A stretch of 64,000 nt of DNA from NCBI GenBank assembly GCA_034336665.1, contig CM067576.1:16675960-16739959 (forward strand), given 5' to 3'. The notes under the pieces were generated by a model. That model was not told the DNA's origin. It saw nothing but the letters and a program-made list of their open reading frames with translations, and searched no databases. A program made the translations under genes and the position numbers. This document shows positions 34,921 through 47,164 of this stretch, piece by piece; within the stretch, counting starts at the first letter, position 1; each line of letters starts with the position of its first letter. Source of the stretch: Luscinia megarhynchos. Lineage: Eukaryota; Chordata; Aves; Passeriformes; Turdidae.

Positions 34921-35630
34921 TGTCTCAGTTTGAAGGACAGGTGTTTGTTAAGAAAGACAGGAACTTCTCTTGAAATGGAGAATGGAAACCCCTCCCTCCA
35001 AATTGTTACAATTTTGAAATTAAGAGGCTCTCGGCAAAGATATGGGAACAGGAATAACAGTTCTTTACTAGGAAAATTAGACTAGAAATGCAGCATTACA
35101 CAGAACAATCCCAAACCCTGCCAGAGTCAGAATCCAAGCTGACACCCGTCAGTCAGGCAGGGTGCTGGCAGCAGTCCCATTCCATGGTGGCTGCATCCTC
35201 CTGCAGGGGCAGATGTGGTTCAGCTGCAGCAGTGCTCCTGGAGAAGGTGCAGTTTCCTCTGAAGCTCCAGGGATGATGTGCAAAGGTCTGGCTTTCCTCT
35301 GGAATCCAGTGCAAAGAAGGTTCCTTGGTGTCCAAATCTCAGTTTTTATCTGGGTAGGAAAGGCTTGGCTGCTCCCCTGGCTGGAGCATCTCCCAGTGGG
35401 ATGATGGAATTTTATCAGCCATGCCCTGGGACTCAGTGGCCATGAACAGGAGATATCTCCTGGAGGGAGGATGGGCTGTGGGAAGATAAAGATGATTGCC
35501 CAGCTGGTTTAAAGCTGGCCCATGAGCAGATAATGTGTGCCAGGAGATCAGGGGCACTGCCCCAGCTGGTTTAACAGATGGTGATAAAATGCCCATTTTT
35601 GGTCACCTCCTGCTTTTGCAAGCCAAGACA
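34921..35630 (-). mobile_element. solo LTR, family A, copy 2
   Basis: Starts TGTCTCAG and ends CCAAGACA, flanked by GTTCT (34916-34920) and GTCCT (35631-35635), a 5-bp target duplication with one mismatch. The core from about 35085 to 35335 is identical to copy 1, while the first roughly 160 bp differ at many positions. It is read as minus strand from the TATA-like and AGTAAA-like signals. Confidence 0.88.
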
Positions 35631-35689
35631 GTCCTTCACCTTCCTAAAGGACAAACAGGACCAGGGACACCTTCCCAGGGGGCTCAGAG

Positions 35690-35830
35690 CAGCACTGCTG
35701 CACCTCAGGAGGGGCTGAGCTCCCCAGAGCAGCAGTGGGAATTCCCTCTGGAGCTTCCCAAGGCTTGGCTGGACACCACCACAACCTGACCTGCTGCGAG
35801 CGCTCCGTTTGACCAGGGCCTCCCCAGCAG
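35690..35830 (+). mobile_element. possible worn CR1 LINE fragment
   Basis: CTGGAGCTTCCCAAGGCTTG and then CTGGACACCACC resemble the CR1 3' segment that usually reads as a 'GGAGGTGCCCAAGG' type motif. Short and uncertain. Confidence 0.3.
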
Positions 35831-36089
35831 CACCTCCACAACCCCTCCGTTCAGGTGGAAATTTCAGAGGTTTTCCATCATTATTGTGGCCCCCCTGCTC
35901 ACCCATCATCCCAGCTTTCAAAACCCAGCCAGCTTCCCCTCCTAATCCTCACCTAAGTGTCCTCCAGCCAGCCTTTCTGCCAGAAATTGGGATCGTAATG
36001 TGCTGTAATCACATAATTCCTGTCAGGAAAAGTAAACAGGGATGGCTGAGTGATTTCCAAACAACACACTAATGGCCAAAGTAGGGAAA
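35831..36089. other. unassigned DNA
   Basis: Nothing recognised. Confidence 0.4.
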
Positions 36090-36438
36090 AAAATCCTCCT
36101 GCTTCATTTCTCCTCGAATTTTTCTTGAGCCACTCTTTTGCTGTTCATATTTATTGTAGGTTTTCGCCTCATTTTTAGGTTTATTTACCCCGAGCTAATG
36201 AATAACACGGTGAACATATGCTATAAACCACCATTAAGATGAAATTTGGAGAAAAGAAAATTACTTTAGTGGCAGAGCTGAGAGGATGTGCAACCACTAA
36301 ATGCCCAGCGCTGATATTTGAAGGCTTCTTAGGAGAGCTCTCTTGGGATTTCTCGGTCAAACAAAATGAGGTATTTTGTAGGAATTCTCCTTTCAAAGTT
36401 ACTCATTTTTCTAACAGTCTGATGCAGATGCTGCTCTG
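36090..36438. promoter_or_regulatory. AT-rich candidate conserved non-coding element
   Basis: Non-repetitive AT-rich sequence with CCCGAGCTAATGAATAACAC and CTATAAACCACCATTAAG. It is free of transposon signatures and followed by a 25-bp A run. Confidence 0.3.
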
Positions 36439-36463
36439 AAAAAAAAAAAAAAAAAAAAAAAAG
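36439..36463 (+). repeat. A25 homopolymer
   Basis: Twenty-five consecutive adenines. There is no LINE or SINE body upstream and no obvious flanking duplication, so it is treated as a simple repeat rather than a retroposon tail. Confidence 0.85.
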
Positions 36464-37958
36464 AGTCAACTATGGACTTTTTCCATCTTGAAGGCTTTGA
36501 ATCTCATTTTTCCTGATTATCACAGCTGTTCCAGGCAGCAGGGTGAGCAGTGCCAGCAGATGAGACCTTGTACACCAATTTTAGAGGGGGTTTGGGCCAT
36601 CTTGCAGCAAACTCAAGCATGGAAATCTACAGACGTGGAAAACATTTGGGGAGAGTTTCGTTTGTGCTCTCAGCACAAAAGTTGCTGAAAATTTGGGGTT
36701 TTCAGAGGAGCTGTGAGTGACTCTTTGTCAGAAGGAGAGGCCCCAAGAAGGCTTTTCCAAAGCACGTCTGTCCAATGTTATTCCATTTTTCATTAGGGAG
36801 CTGGCTGCTGCCCCGTGGAGGATGCTCATTAAACGGGCTGGTTTTGTGTTGAAGGAGCTGCAATCGTCTTGGAGGACGGGATTAGAGCCCAAAATAAGCC
36901 TGAAAAGGATTATTTGTTGTTAAAATGGCACCATCCAGCAGGATAAGGGGGAGTCTCCTCTGTGATTGCACTCTCCAAAGTCGAAATAACTGATTTTGGG
37001 AGGAGCTGGAGTCCATTCCAGCAAACATCTGCTGACTTCCAACACACCTTGAGAACCTGGTGGCCATAAAGGGAAAAAAAAAAAACCTTCAAGAAGAAGG
37101 CAGGGAGAGCTAACCAGGCTCCTAAACCTGCCAGCAGCTGCCACAATGTCCCAGCCAGGCCCAGAATTCTGCAGGAATACAAAACACCACGGGCACGGGG
37201 TGAGCCAGGAACAGCTGGAGCCACCAACATTGACTCTGGGATCAAAGGTGGAGCTGCCACAAAGGCTGGGAAAGCAGCAGGAGGAGCTGCCAGGCACCTG
37301 GGGCACGGCTGGGAGCTCAATCATCCTGGCAGGAGCAGCTCTGGGCTGGTGGACACGCAACGTTTGGATCAAAGGCCTGGAAGGAGCCTCAGACACAATT
37401 CCTGTGCCTCTCCCCAGATGTGCAGCACGGCTGAGCACACACAGACCTTCCCTGAGCAAGCCAAAGGTGTTTGGGGCAGTGAGGTCTGAGCTGGGCTCTG
37501 AATGAATTTTAGGAAAAGTTATTCCCTGCAGCCACATCTCCGAGGCTCTGCAAGGCCAGGCTGTGTTTGCCTGGTGAATCCAGGATGGATTTTGATGTGA
37601 TCTCAATTATTGATTCCTTCCCTTGGCCTGAAATTGCTGCTCGTGATTCCAGAGCCACGGAGTCAGTCACGGACCAGCGGGCACCTCTTAAACTGAACTT
37701 CTGTTTTTTACTGGGAGAGGGAGAAGTCCCCAAAACCAGGAGGTGATTGGGGTTTTCTTGGGATTGCAGGTGGCAAGGTCCAGGCAGTTCAATGGGTTTG
37801 ACAGCTACAGAGGAGCTGAAGGGAGGAACGTGTTCCTTGGAGTGCCCAGTGATTACTCCGAGATTTAAAGGAGATGCCAGACTTAAATCCTCAGGGTTAA
37901 AGAATTCCAGACCTAACTCCTTAGGTTTAAGAGAGGTGCCAGTCTTAACTCCTTAACT
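36464..37958. other. unassigned DNA
   Basis: The 228-codon minus-strand frame (36920-37606) has no recognised domain. From 37860 to 37950 there is a short two- to three-fold motif around AGGTTTAAGAGA and CAGACTTAAATCC next to the satellite. Confidence 0.4.
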
Positions 37959-38715
37959 TCCCTTCCTTCCTTCCTTCTTTCCTGGAATCCTGGAATCCTT
38001 CCTGGAATCCTTCCTGGAATCCTTCCTTCTTTCCTGGAATCCTTCCTGGAATCCTTCCTGGAATCCTGGAATCCTTCCTGGAATCCTTCCTGGAATCCTT
38101 CCTTCCTTCCTGGAATCCTTCCTGGAATCCTTCCTGGAATCCTTCCTTCCTTCCTGGAATCCTTCCTTCCTGGAATCCTTCCTGGAATCCTTCCTGGAAT
38201 CCTGAATCCTTCCTGGAATCCTCCCTGGAATCCTTCCTTCCTTCCTGGAATCCTTCCTTCCTGGAATCCTTCCTGGAATCCTTCCTGGAATCCTTCCTTC
38301 CTGGAATCCTGGAATCCTTCCTTCCTGGAATCCTTCCTTCCTGGAATCCTTTCTTCCTGGAATCCTTCCTAGAATCCTTCCTGAATCCTTCCTTCCTCGA
38401 ATCCTTCCTGGAATCCTTCCTTCCTTCCTGAATCCTTCCTTCCTTCCTGGAATCCTTCCTTCCCTTCCTTCCTGGAATCCTTCCTTCCTGGAATCCTTCC
38501 TGGAATCCTGGAATCCTTCCTGGAATCCTTCCTTCCTGTAATCCTGGAATCCTTCCTTCCTGGAATCCTTCCTGGAATCCTTCCTTCCTTCCTGGAATCC
38601 TGGAATCCTTCCTTCCTGGAATCCTTCCTGGAATCCTTCCTTCCTTCCTGGAATCCTGGAATCCTTCCTTCCTAGAATCCTTCCTGGAATCCTTCCTGGA
38701 ATCCTTCCTTCCTTG
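37959..38715 (+). repeat. TTCCTGGAATCC minisatellite, site 1
   Basis: Built from the 12-bp unit TTCCTGGAATCC, with extra TTCC inserts giving 16- and 20-bp variants. The array is about 757 bp. The reverse complement forms the array at 46.3 kb, and the same orientation recurs at 58.0 kb. Each unit holds TTCCTGGAA, which fits the STAT/GAS consensus TTCNNNGAA. Any binding is speculation. Confidence 0.96.
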
Positions 38716-39441
38716 TGTTTCCATCCTTCCCTGGACAGCTCCTCAGGGTTTTGCCCCCAGAGCCTTTCCCAGCCTTGCTGTGGCTCTGTTTGTTGCAGCA
38801 GGGAGAGAACAAGTCCCTGTGAGCCCTTCAGTGCTCCCAGAGCCCCCGGACACCCCCAGCCCCAGCCAGCTCTGCTCTTTCTGTCCAGCTCTGATGGCTG
38901 CAGCACCAGCTCTTTGTGTTTCCAAGCTGATTTCTGCCAGCCTTGTTTCCTTGTCTTTTCCTCCAGCAATGCCACAAAATGCTCTGGTTTCATTTCCTCC
39001 CTTTCATCCTGGCATTAGCTCTGCAAACAACCTCCTTGCTTCCTCCTCCTCCTCCAAACTCTTTGTCTGGCAACCTCGGCTGTCTGGGACCAGCATTTTG
39101 TTTTCTCTGGTCACAGCTGCTGCTTTGTTTGTTCATTAAAGTCACTCTGCTCTCTGCTGTGATCCCACAGCACTTTCTTCTTTGCCACCAGGGTCCTAAA
39201 CTTAATGACAGGGGAGTTTTTTCAGGAGGCTCAGGAAAAGCATCCAGCTCAAGAGGTGCTTGTACCTGGAGAGGCATCCAGGAGGGCAGGGCTGGCTGTT
39301 CCAGCACCAATGAATGAGAAATAATTTCTTTTTATTTTTTTTTACACTTGGTGATGTTTAATCAGTTTATTTTCAGAGCTGCTGCCCCAGCTGCACTTCT
39401 TACATCACTCCTCTGCTTTGCTCAAAGCATCTTGTGCTGCT
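38716..39441. other. unassigned DNA
   Basis: Nothing recognised. Confidence 0.4.
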
Positions 39442-39680
39442 CTTGAATCATGGAAGGGTTTGGGGTGGAAGGGACTTCAAAGTTTGTTTTGTTCCACCCC
39501 TGCCATGGCAAGGACACCTCCCACCATCCCAGGCTGCTCCAAGCCCTGACCAGCCTGGCCTTGGGCACTGCCAGGGATCCAGGGGCAGCCACAGCTGCTC
39601 TGGGCACCCTGTGCCAGCCCTCCCCACCCTGCCACAGGGAACAATTCCTTCCGTAAATCCAACCTAAACTGTCCTTTGGA
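39442..39680 (-). mobile_element. CR1 LINE 3' end (antisense)
   Basis: Terminus AATCATGGAAGGGTTTGGGG, then 'CCCTGCCATGGCAAGGACACC', 'GGGCACTGCCAGGGATCC' and 'GGAACAATTCCTTCC'. Truncated on its 5' side. Confidence 0.87.
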
Positions 39681-41394
39681 GCCACTCCCTCTTTCCTGCC
39701 CCTGAATTCCCGATGATCGCTGTGCTCAGGGGTTCTCAGCCTCCTGAGATCTGAGTTCAGGGCCCCAGTGCAGTTCTGCCTTGGCAGCTCAGGGATGCTC
39801 CTGCAGCCCCTGCAGAGCCCAGGCAATGCAGGTCCATGTTCTCTCCCTCAGTGCAGCCCCTGGTGCCATCCCCAGCTGCCCCTGCCCCAGAAGGAGCTGT
39901 CCTAGGCTTTAAACTGAAGCTTGGCTGCGTTGGGAGCTGTGTTAAACCCTTTATAACTCGGTAAATAAGCTGAGTTTGGTGTGGAATGTTGTTTCATCTC
40001 CCTGCCCTTGCATGAAACCATCAGATTGCAGGCAGCTCTGGGAGATGCTCTGCTTATTCCTGCCTGGCCCTCTCCCTTTGGAACCCTTGGAAGGGCTGCA
40101 AGGGTTCCAGGCAGGCTCTGAGCACAGCCCAAGTGAGGAAACACCACCCTGCAAAGTGCAACCCAAATGAAAATTCCAGGGATGGAGCAGCAGGAGCTGA
40201 AGTGCCCCTGGCATCCCCTTTTCCACAGCCAGGTCAGAGATCAGGCCTCCAGCCCAGCACAGCAGCATCCCTCCAGTTCACAGAGCTAGGAGTTCATCCC
40301 TTCTGATGCCCAGTGGTTCCTGGGAGAAGGTTTCAGAGCCTCTGGAAACCCAGAAAGTCTCCTCACCTCTAAATCCCCCCGTGCTCCATTCCCCAGGCCA
40401 CTTCTCCCCGTGTTTCCAGCCCCCTTCCACCAAGATCAGGAACATTTCCTGAGCTCCTTCTGGCCATTCCCAGCTGTCACAATATGGAGGCATTTGTTTC
40501 CTCATGCAGAAAGCTGAATCTTTATCTAAATAACTCAAATTTACAGGAATATCAGAAGGCACCGTGTTTGAATCCAGTTGAGCAGTAAAGCAGCAAAACT
40601 CAGCTCCTTGGTTGGCAATGGCTGGTGTTGATGTCCATAAAATTTTCTCTTTTTGGATAGTTTGTGTTTTTTCTTCATGGATTCTCATGGGATGGACGTC
40701 TTATTTTTGCAGGTGCGAACTGTTTTCTCACAAGAGCAGATTGTTATGCAAACTGATTCTTATTCTCACAACTCTTTTCTCATGGGAGCTTAACAGGCTA
40801 GCTTAGTTAGAACAGCAAGGTCTAAGCCGTGTTTTACAAGGCCTTGCTTTGAAGAGGTTTTACCTCCATGCAGCACCTGGTTTCAGTTTCACCAGTTACC
40901 TCTGCTGACCCCATCCCAGGCCCTGGAGTGCTCCTCACATCCACACCCACCCCAAATCCATCCTCCAGGGGTGGCTGTGCCTGTTTTGGGGGCTCCCCAT
41001 TTCCAGCATCACCCAAGAGCAGAGGGGAGCCCCCAGATTGTGCCCTCGAGGTTCCCTCCTCTCCCATGCAAGAGATGCTCCCTGTCTATCCCTCACGCTG
41101 GTTTTGCTGCAGCATCCTCCCAGTCCAACGGGAAAAGACCCTCTATTCCCAAATACCACTTTTTCTGGAGCCCACCAGCAGCAGCTCCTTCCTCCTAAAC
41201 CCTCCCAGCTTCCAGCATGGTGGGGCAGGATGCCTCACAAGAAATTCCACTTTTCCCTCCCACCCCTGCAAAAACTTTCCAGCCCCACCCTTTTCCCTCC
41301 TCACCCCCTCACCAGGCTGAAGGAGCCAGATGTGGAGACCCCACTAATCCATTCTCCTTCCCCACCCCAAGAAGGTGGGAAATCACAGAGGGAG
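39681..41394. other. unassigned DNA
   Basis: The part at 40560-40860 is AT-richer, with GTTATGCAAACTG. It might be an unrecognised old repeat, but no second copy was found in the window. Confidence 0.4.
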
Positions 41395-41459
41395 AGGAAT
41401 GGGAATCCCGTTGGCACCTGGATGCTTTGGGAAAAGGCACATTTAGATGGGGGAGCCAC
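41395..41459 (-). mobile_element. LTR family B, copy 3, part 1 (split by an inserted LTR)
   Basis: GGATGCTTTGGGAAAAGGCA and GGGAGCCAC match family B at 44.1 kb. The element stops at 41459 and resumes at 42186 on the far side of a family A LTR. Confidence 0.8.
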
Positions 41460-41468
41460 AAGGGGCAG

Positions 41469-42185
41469 TGTCCTGGTTTGAAGGACAGGTGTCTGCCAAG
41501 AAAGGCAGAAACTTCTCTTTGAAATGGAGAATGGAAACCCCCTCCCTCTAAAGTATTGTTATAATTTTGAAATTAAGGGGCTCTCAGGCAAAGATAGGGG
41601 AATTAGGAATAACAGTTCTTTACTAGGGAAAATTAGAATAGAAATGCAGCATTACAAAGAACAATCCCAAACCCTGCCAGAGTCAGAATCCAAGCTGACA
41701 CCCGTCAGTCAGGCAGGGTGCTGGCAGCAGTCCCATTCCATGGTGGCTGCATCCTCCTGCAGTGGGGCAGATGTGGTTCAGCTGCAGCAGTGCTCCTGGA
41801 GAAGGTGCAGTTTCCTCTGAAGCTCCAGGGATGATGTGCAAAGGTCTGGCTTTCCTCTGGAATCCAGTGGGAAGAAGGTTCCTTGGTGTCCCAAATCTCA
41901 GTTTTTATCTGGGCAGGAAAGGCTTGGCTGCTCCCCTGGCTGGAGCATCTCCCAGTGGGATGATGGAATTTTATCAGCCATGCCCTGGGACTCAGTGGCC
42001 ATGAACAGGAGATATCTCCTGGAGGGAGGATGGGCTGTGGGAAGATAAAGATGATTGCCCAGCTGGTTTAAAGCTGGCCCATGAGCAGATAATGTGTGCC
42101 AGGAGATCAGGGGCACTGCCCCACCCAGCTCGCAGCAGATGGGACAGAATTCACATTTGCTGGTCACATCAACCCAACACAGACA
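41469..42185 (-). mobile_element. solo LTR, family A, copy 3, nested in family B
   Basis: Runs from TGTCCTGG to CACAGACA. The flanking GCCAC (41455-41459 and 42186-42190) is present once in the uninterrupted family B copy, so it is the target duplication. Nine extra bases (41460-41468) lie between the left duplication and TG. They may be a terminal variant or a later small insertion. Confidence 0.87.
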
Positions 42186-42340
42186 GCCACCCTGAGTCAA
42201 TCCCATGGGATGGTGATGTGGATATTTGGGGTGAAATGCTGAGCAACACAATTTGGGGTGTGGGATCTCCAGGCCAGCACTGGAGGTGCCTCAGGGAGCT
42301 CAGATTTTCTGGGAATTCTGGGAACTGCAGGAGCAAAGCT
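42186..42340 (-). mobile_element. LTR family B, copy 3, part 2
   Basis: Continues family B from the interrupted point: 'GCCACCCTGAGTCAATCCC', 'GGTGGGATCTCCAGG'-type sequence and 'GGAACTGCAGGAGCAAAGCT'. Homology to copy 1 ends at about 42340, as it does there at 44316. Confidence 0.82.
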
Positions 42341-43024
42341 GCTCTGGATCCCCCCTGCTCCAGGCTCGTGAGTCAAAAACCACTGGTACAGCATCCCCTG
42401 AAACAACACCCTCCCAAAAAGTGGCTTTTGACAGAACCCAAACTGCTGCTCGTTAGTAGAGCCTGCTAATTACGAGCCTCCCCTCTCCATCCCAGCTTTC
42501 CTCCCTTTCCAGCAGGTTTCCAGGGTGGCTCAGTGCCATGGTGGCTTCACCCTGTCACCTGGGGGTGCTTCCCCCAGCCCCAAGCCCAGCAGGAGCGGGG
42601 AAGCAGCAGCAGAGCTCCTGAGTCAGTGGCTGCTCTCCCCCTGCCTTTCCCTGGGAATGTGCTGCTGGAATTTTAAACAGATTATGTAAGTGGCTCTGGT
42701 TTAATCCAGCTGAGCTGCCCTCTTCTCCCAGCAGGGATCAAAGCAGCTGCAGGGAGATGAGCAGGGTGCAGCAGGGCTCTCCCCTGCATCTGGCCTGCAG
42801 TGGGTGACGAGGAGGGGACACTTGCCAGGCCACCACACTTCACCAGCTGCTTTTCAAAACCCTCCACAGCACAGCACAAGAGCTGCTGCCATTTCTATTC
42901 CTCGAGGCCTTCCCTTTGTTCCTCTGCATCCCAGAGATGCAGGACATGCCCATGGATGTGGAAGTTCCTCAAATGGAGAGCAGCCCTCTCTCTGTGTGTC
43001 TCTCCCTGCAATTTATAGAGTTTA
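42341..43024. other. unassigned DNA
   Basis: Nothing recognised. Confidence 0.4.
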
Positions 43025-43290
43025 CCTTTTTCATTCCTTCTCCTGAAGGCTGACATTTAAAAATGTGTAATTGTGTTTATCCCTGGCAAGCTGTGAATGG
43101 CTCCCCGGGCTGGCCGTGCTTCCTGCGCCGCTGGATAAATTACACTGACAAGCCCTTATTACAAAGGGAAAAATAAGTTAATGGAAAAGCAAAGCAGAAA
43201 GAGATGCATAAAAATCCCCGAGTGGCCGAGTCAGCAGAATTGCCCCCACGTGAGAGTCATTGCCAGGGTTTAATTAAACAGAGATCGATC
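43025..43290. promoter_or_regulatory. candidate conserved non-coding element
   Basis: Non-repetitive, with GCTGGATAAATTACACTGAC, AAATAAGTTAATGG and GGTTTAATTAAACAGAG, some CpGs, and no transposon signature. Confidence 0.3.
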
Positions 43291-43650
43291 GTGGGGCTGA
43301 GGGGGAGCTGGGGGGTGCACGTGCAGGCCGGGAATTGGCACTTTTGGGCTGGATTTATTTTTTTGATAGCCAGGAGTTATTGATATTTCACTGAAGGCTG
43401 CCCTGGCAGCGTGGCTCGGGGAGGGAGAGGTGCTCCCAAGCTTCCTGCCTTCCTTCCATCTCATCCCAGGGAGGGCTGGCAGCGAGCTGGAATGCCTGGC
43501 TGCCCCTCGGGAGGAGTTTGGGGTGCTGCAGAAAAGCTCTGGGAACTGCAGAGGCTGGAAATGCACCTGGCTCGAGGTGTGAGCTGCAAATCCACACAGC
43601 AGCACCGGGAAAAGGAATCACCTTCCCAAAACAGCCCAGGATGCCTGGAA
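43291..43650. other. unassigned DNA with a stray family B-like motif
   Basis: At 43597-43640 the sequence CAGCAGCACCGGGAAAAGG, then ATCACCTTCCC, echoes an internal segment of family B just outside the boundary of copy 1. This hints at a neighbouring worn copy or an internal repeat of the family. Confidence 0.45.
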
Positions 43651-44321
43651 AGTGTTGAGCTGGAGCAGAGAGCACAGAGCAAAAGGAATAAAATCGGTGT
43701 TTATTGAAAGGATCCACCTTGGGCAGTGCAAGAGCCCAAATCAAATCCCAGATGGATCCTGGTCACCAGTTTTTCACTTTTATCAGTTTTGCTTCATCTC
43801 CACATTGGGGTCAATGATCCAAGCACAGTCCCAGGCTATGAAGTCTCAGCCCCTGGCTTTGCCCCCTTTCCCTCGCTGCTGTTTCTGATTTTTGGGTACC
43901 AGTTGTCCTTGGTTCTCTGGCTAGAAAGGAATTGTTTTGTCCAACTCCCCTGTGAAGAGAACTCACTAACACCTAATGTGAAGTTTCAGAGTTACACACT
44001 CTGAAAGATTCTTCAGAGATTCTGAAGAACAGAAAATCTAAAACCCAAGGCATCACCAGGATGCTTTGGGAAAAGGCAAATCCAGGCAGCAGCGCTGGGC
44101 AATGGGAATCACCTTCCCCAAACAGCCCAGGTGCTTTGGGAAAAGGCACTTCAGGTGGAGGAGCCACCCCGAGTCACTCCCGAGGGATGGTGACGTGGAT
44201 ATTCTGGAGAAATCCTGACCAGCACAATGTGGGGGGTGGGATCTCCAGGCCAGCCCTGGAGGGGCTTCAGGGAGCTCAGATTTTCTGGGAATGCTGGGAA
44301 CTGCAGGAGCAAAGCTCTGCA
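43651..44321 (-). mobile_element. LTR family B, copy 1
   Basis: On the minus strand it ends with AATAAACACCGATTTTATTCC and then TTTTGCTCTGTGCTCTCTGC, a poly(A)-signal and R/U5-like stretch (TTTATT at plus 43700-43705). It aligns with copy 2 at 63.16-63.76 kb in the opposite orientation and with copy 3 at 41.4 and 42.2 kb. Termini are set by homology and no target duplication was found. No internal genes adjoin it. Confidence 0.8.
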
Positions 44322-46283
44322 TCCTGCAACCCATCCCTGCTGATGGCTCCATGGGGGCACAGAGATGGATCAGAGCTCCAAAGGGACCCCAGAGTCCTGC
44401 AGGCTCCCTGTGGGATCCAGGCTTGGAGGCAGGGAAACTGGCTGGTTCTGCCTGAACTCCCTAATCCAGGTCCTAAGGAAGAGCTGCTGGCTGTGGGGTT
44501 GGGAATTGCCTGTCCATGGCACTTCTGGGTCTGTCCTGCTGTCTGACCAGCTGTGTACCCCTGTTTTTCCACGGGATGAAATGCCAGCCACCAGCCAATA
44601 CTGGAGGGGAATCACTGCTGGGAATCCAAAGCACAAAATGGCCGGGCAGAGGTGGGAATGCTCAGATGGAAACCCCAACAGGAGCTGGGAATGTTTTCCT
44701 GGTTTCCTGCTGGGATACAGAGCCCCTGCCATTCCCACGGGAACCTCGGGCACACCGACAGCCCCAGAACATTTTGGGAGGCATCGAGTGAAGCTGTGCA
44801 GAGTGAGCTCCACATCCCCAGGTCGACTGGAATTCAACCATCTTGGGAGTAGAGCAGGAAGTTCCCAGCTGCTGGAAATTCCACACAGCTCCTTTCATTT
44901 TCACACATTTTTCCTGCCTAATTGGAGGGAGGCAGAGCTCGGGAAGGAGCTGGACATGAGCACTCCATGACTCATTCCTGGGGGAGGGAGGGATGCAGGG
45001 ATTGCTCCCTGGGTACCAGTTGCACCAGTCTGCTCTTACTGGGCATAAAAGGAGGAACCTGTTATCTCCAGGCACCCACAGATGTCATTTGGATACACAG
45101 GATGAGAAAATTCCCATTTTGTTTTTTTCTGTTTCAGGTGTAGCTGTGCTGCTTTTCCACACCTCCCCCTCAGCAGCAGCATCCAGGCTGGACTCCTGTA
45201 AATGTTAGCTGAGACTCAATGGAAAGGAAATAAAACCCCCAAACAAAACCAGAGGAATAATTCCTGTTTCTGTGCTGCTTTCAGATCGGTCCCACAGCCC
45301 CGACATCTCCCAGCTAATGAGTGAAAATCCCTTTTCCTTGCAGCCTGGACACCAATCAATACTCCACAAGCAATTTCCAGGGCTCGGCTGACTCATTAAA
45401 GCCCCAAAATTCCCGTTCCTCGGGAAGTGGGTGGCACAGCCAGTCACAAAGAGCCCAGCAGGACGCTGCCTCTACCTGCTGCAAGCCTGCCTGGAAAGCA
45501 GGAATCATCCAGAAAGAAAGCTGTTTTCCCAGCCTAGGGATGAATCCTGAAGCCCAGTAACCATGGAGAGGCTTCAGGAGAGCAGCAGGTCCTGGCATTG
45601 CCACCCTCCTGCTCCTCAAGTGATGGACAGCTCATCCTGATCCCAGGGGTTCCCAAAATTTGCTTTTCCATGAGCAGGGACTGCTCCTGGCAGGTTTGCT
45701 CCACGTCTTGGATGTGACCAGGGGGGCTCCAGCATCATCCACCCATCCAGCTGCCATCCCTGCAGGAATTCTGGCCCCCTCCTCACCCAGCAGGAGGAGG
45801 CACCAGGCTGGAGCAGGAGCTGAATCTCCCTCAGGGATGGTGGCTGGGCTTTTTCAGCGTGGAAATTCCTTTCTTTTAAAGTTGCTTTGTTTAATTACTC
45901 TGGGATACATCCGAAAATACGAGTGCCACGAGCCTTTGAAGTTCAGAGAGACCTGAGCAGGTGCCATAATCCCCTTATCCTAATCCTGATGGCCAAGATA
46001 GGCTGGCTGCCCTTTCTCCCAGTCCAGGTTTAAAATCCAGAGTCGTTTCTGCTTCCCTGGGGTGGGATTTGGGATCCCCCTGACCTCCGTGGGGTTCATG
46101 GACACCTTGGCTTGGTTGGGGATTGTTTTTATCTCCCTAAAATCTCGTGGGAGCACCCAGGAGGGCAGTGGGTGTTTTTCCAGTGGAGAAACACTCAATC
46201 CATACCTGGAAATGGCCAGAGATGCATCCTGGGGCATGTGGGGTTACCTGTGCTCTGGGAGTGGCCAGGAGGACATTCCAAGC
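44322..46283. other. unassigned DNA
   Basis: Open frames up to about 200 codons (44365-44970 plus) show no recognised domain. No tandem structure was seen before the satellite. Confidence 0.45.
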
Positions 46284-46990
46284 AGGAAGGAAGGATTCCA
46301 GAAAGGAAGGAAGGATTCCAGGAAGGAAGGAAGAGGAAGGAAGGATTCCAGGAAGGAAGGAAGGAAGGAAGGAAGGATTCCAGGAAGGAAGGATTCCAGG
46401 AAGGAAGGAAGGAAGGAAGGAAGGATTCCAGGAAGGAAGGATTCCAGGAAGGAAGGATTCCAGGAAGGAATCCAGGAAGGAAGGAAGGATTCCAGGAAGG
46501 AAGGAAGGAATCCAGGAAGGAAGGAAGGATTCCAGGAAGGAAGGAATCCAGGAAGGAAGGAAGGATTCCAGGAAGGAAGGATTCCAGGAAGGATTCCAGG
46601 AAGGAAGGAAGAGGAAGGAAGGATTCCAGGAAGGATTCCAGGAAGGAAGGAAGAGGAAGGAAGGATTCCAGGAAGGAATCCAGGAAGGAAGGAAGGAAGG
46701 ATTCCAGGAAGGATTCCAGGAAGGAAGGATTCCAGGAAGGAATCCAGGAAGGAAGGAAGGATTCCAGGAAGGATTCCAGGAAGGAAGGATTCCAGGAAGG
46801 AAGGAATCCAGGAAGGAAGGAAGGAATCCAGGAAGGATTCCAGGAAGGATTCCAGGAAGGATTCCAGGAAGGATTTCAGGAAGGATTCCAGGAAGGAAGG
46901 ATTCCAGGAAGGAAGGAAGAGGAAGGAAGGATTCCAGGAAGGATTCCAGGATTCCAGGAAGGATTCCAGGATTCCAGGATTCCAGGAAGG
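46284..46990 (-). repeat. TTCCTGGAATCC minisatellite, site 2, inverted
   Basis: Plus strand reads GGAAGGATTCCAGGAAGG, the reverse complement of the site 1 and 3 unit, over about 707 bp with GGAA and GAGGAAGGAA inserts. Blocks with 'GAAGAGGAAGGAAGGATTCC' recur near 46329, 46608, 46649 and 46916, showing internal block copying. Confidence 0.96.
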
Positions 46991-47164
46991 CAGAACAAAC
47001 AAAGAGCTGAGGGAAGCACACGGAAAAGCTGCAGGGGTGGGGATTTGTCTGGGTCTGGGGGCTTCCCCGAGGGCAGGAAGCAAACCAGGAATGATCAGGA
47101 AGCTCAAGGCAGCCAAAGCAAAGCTTTGTTCAGAGGAAGCAGCAAGGGATGGGCTGCCCATGGG
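46991..47164. other. unassigned DNA
   Basis: Nothing recognised. Confidence 0.4.

Noticed and set aside
36439..36463. Poly(A) tail of a processed pseudogene
   Set aside because: No upstream gene-like sequence and no flanking duplication.
37959..38715. Heat-shock elements in the TTCCTGGAATCC array
   Set aside because: GAA and TTC blocks are spaced by three bases, not the two that heat-shock elements need.
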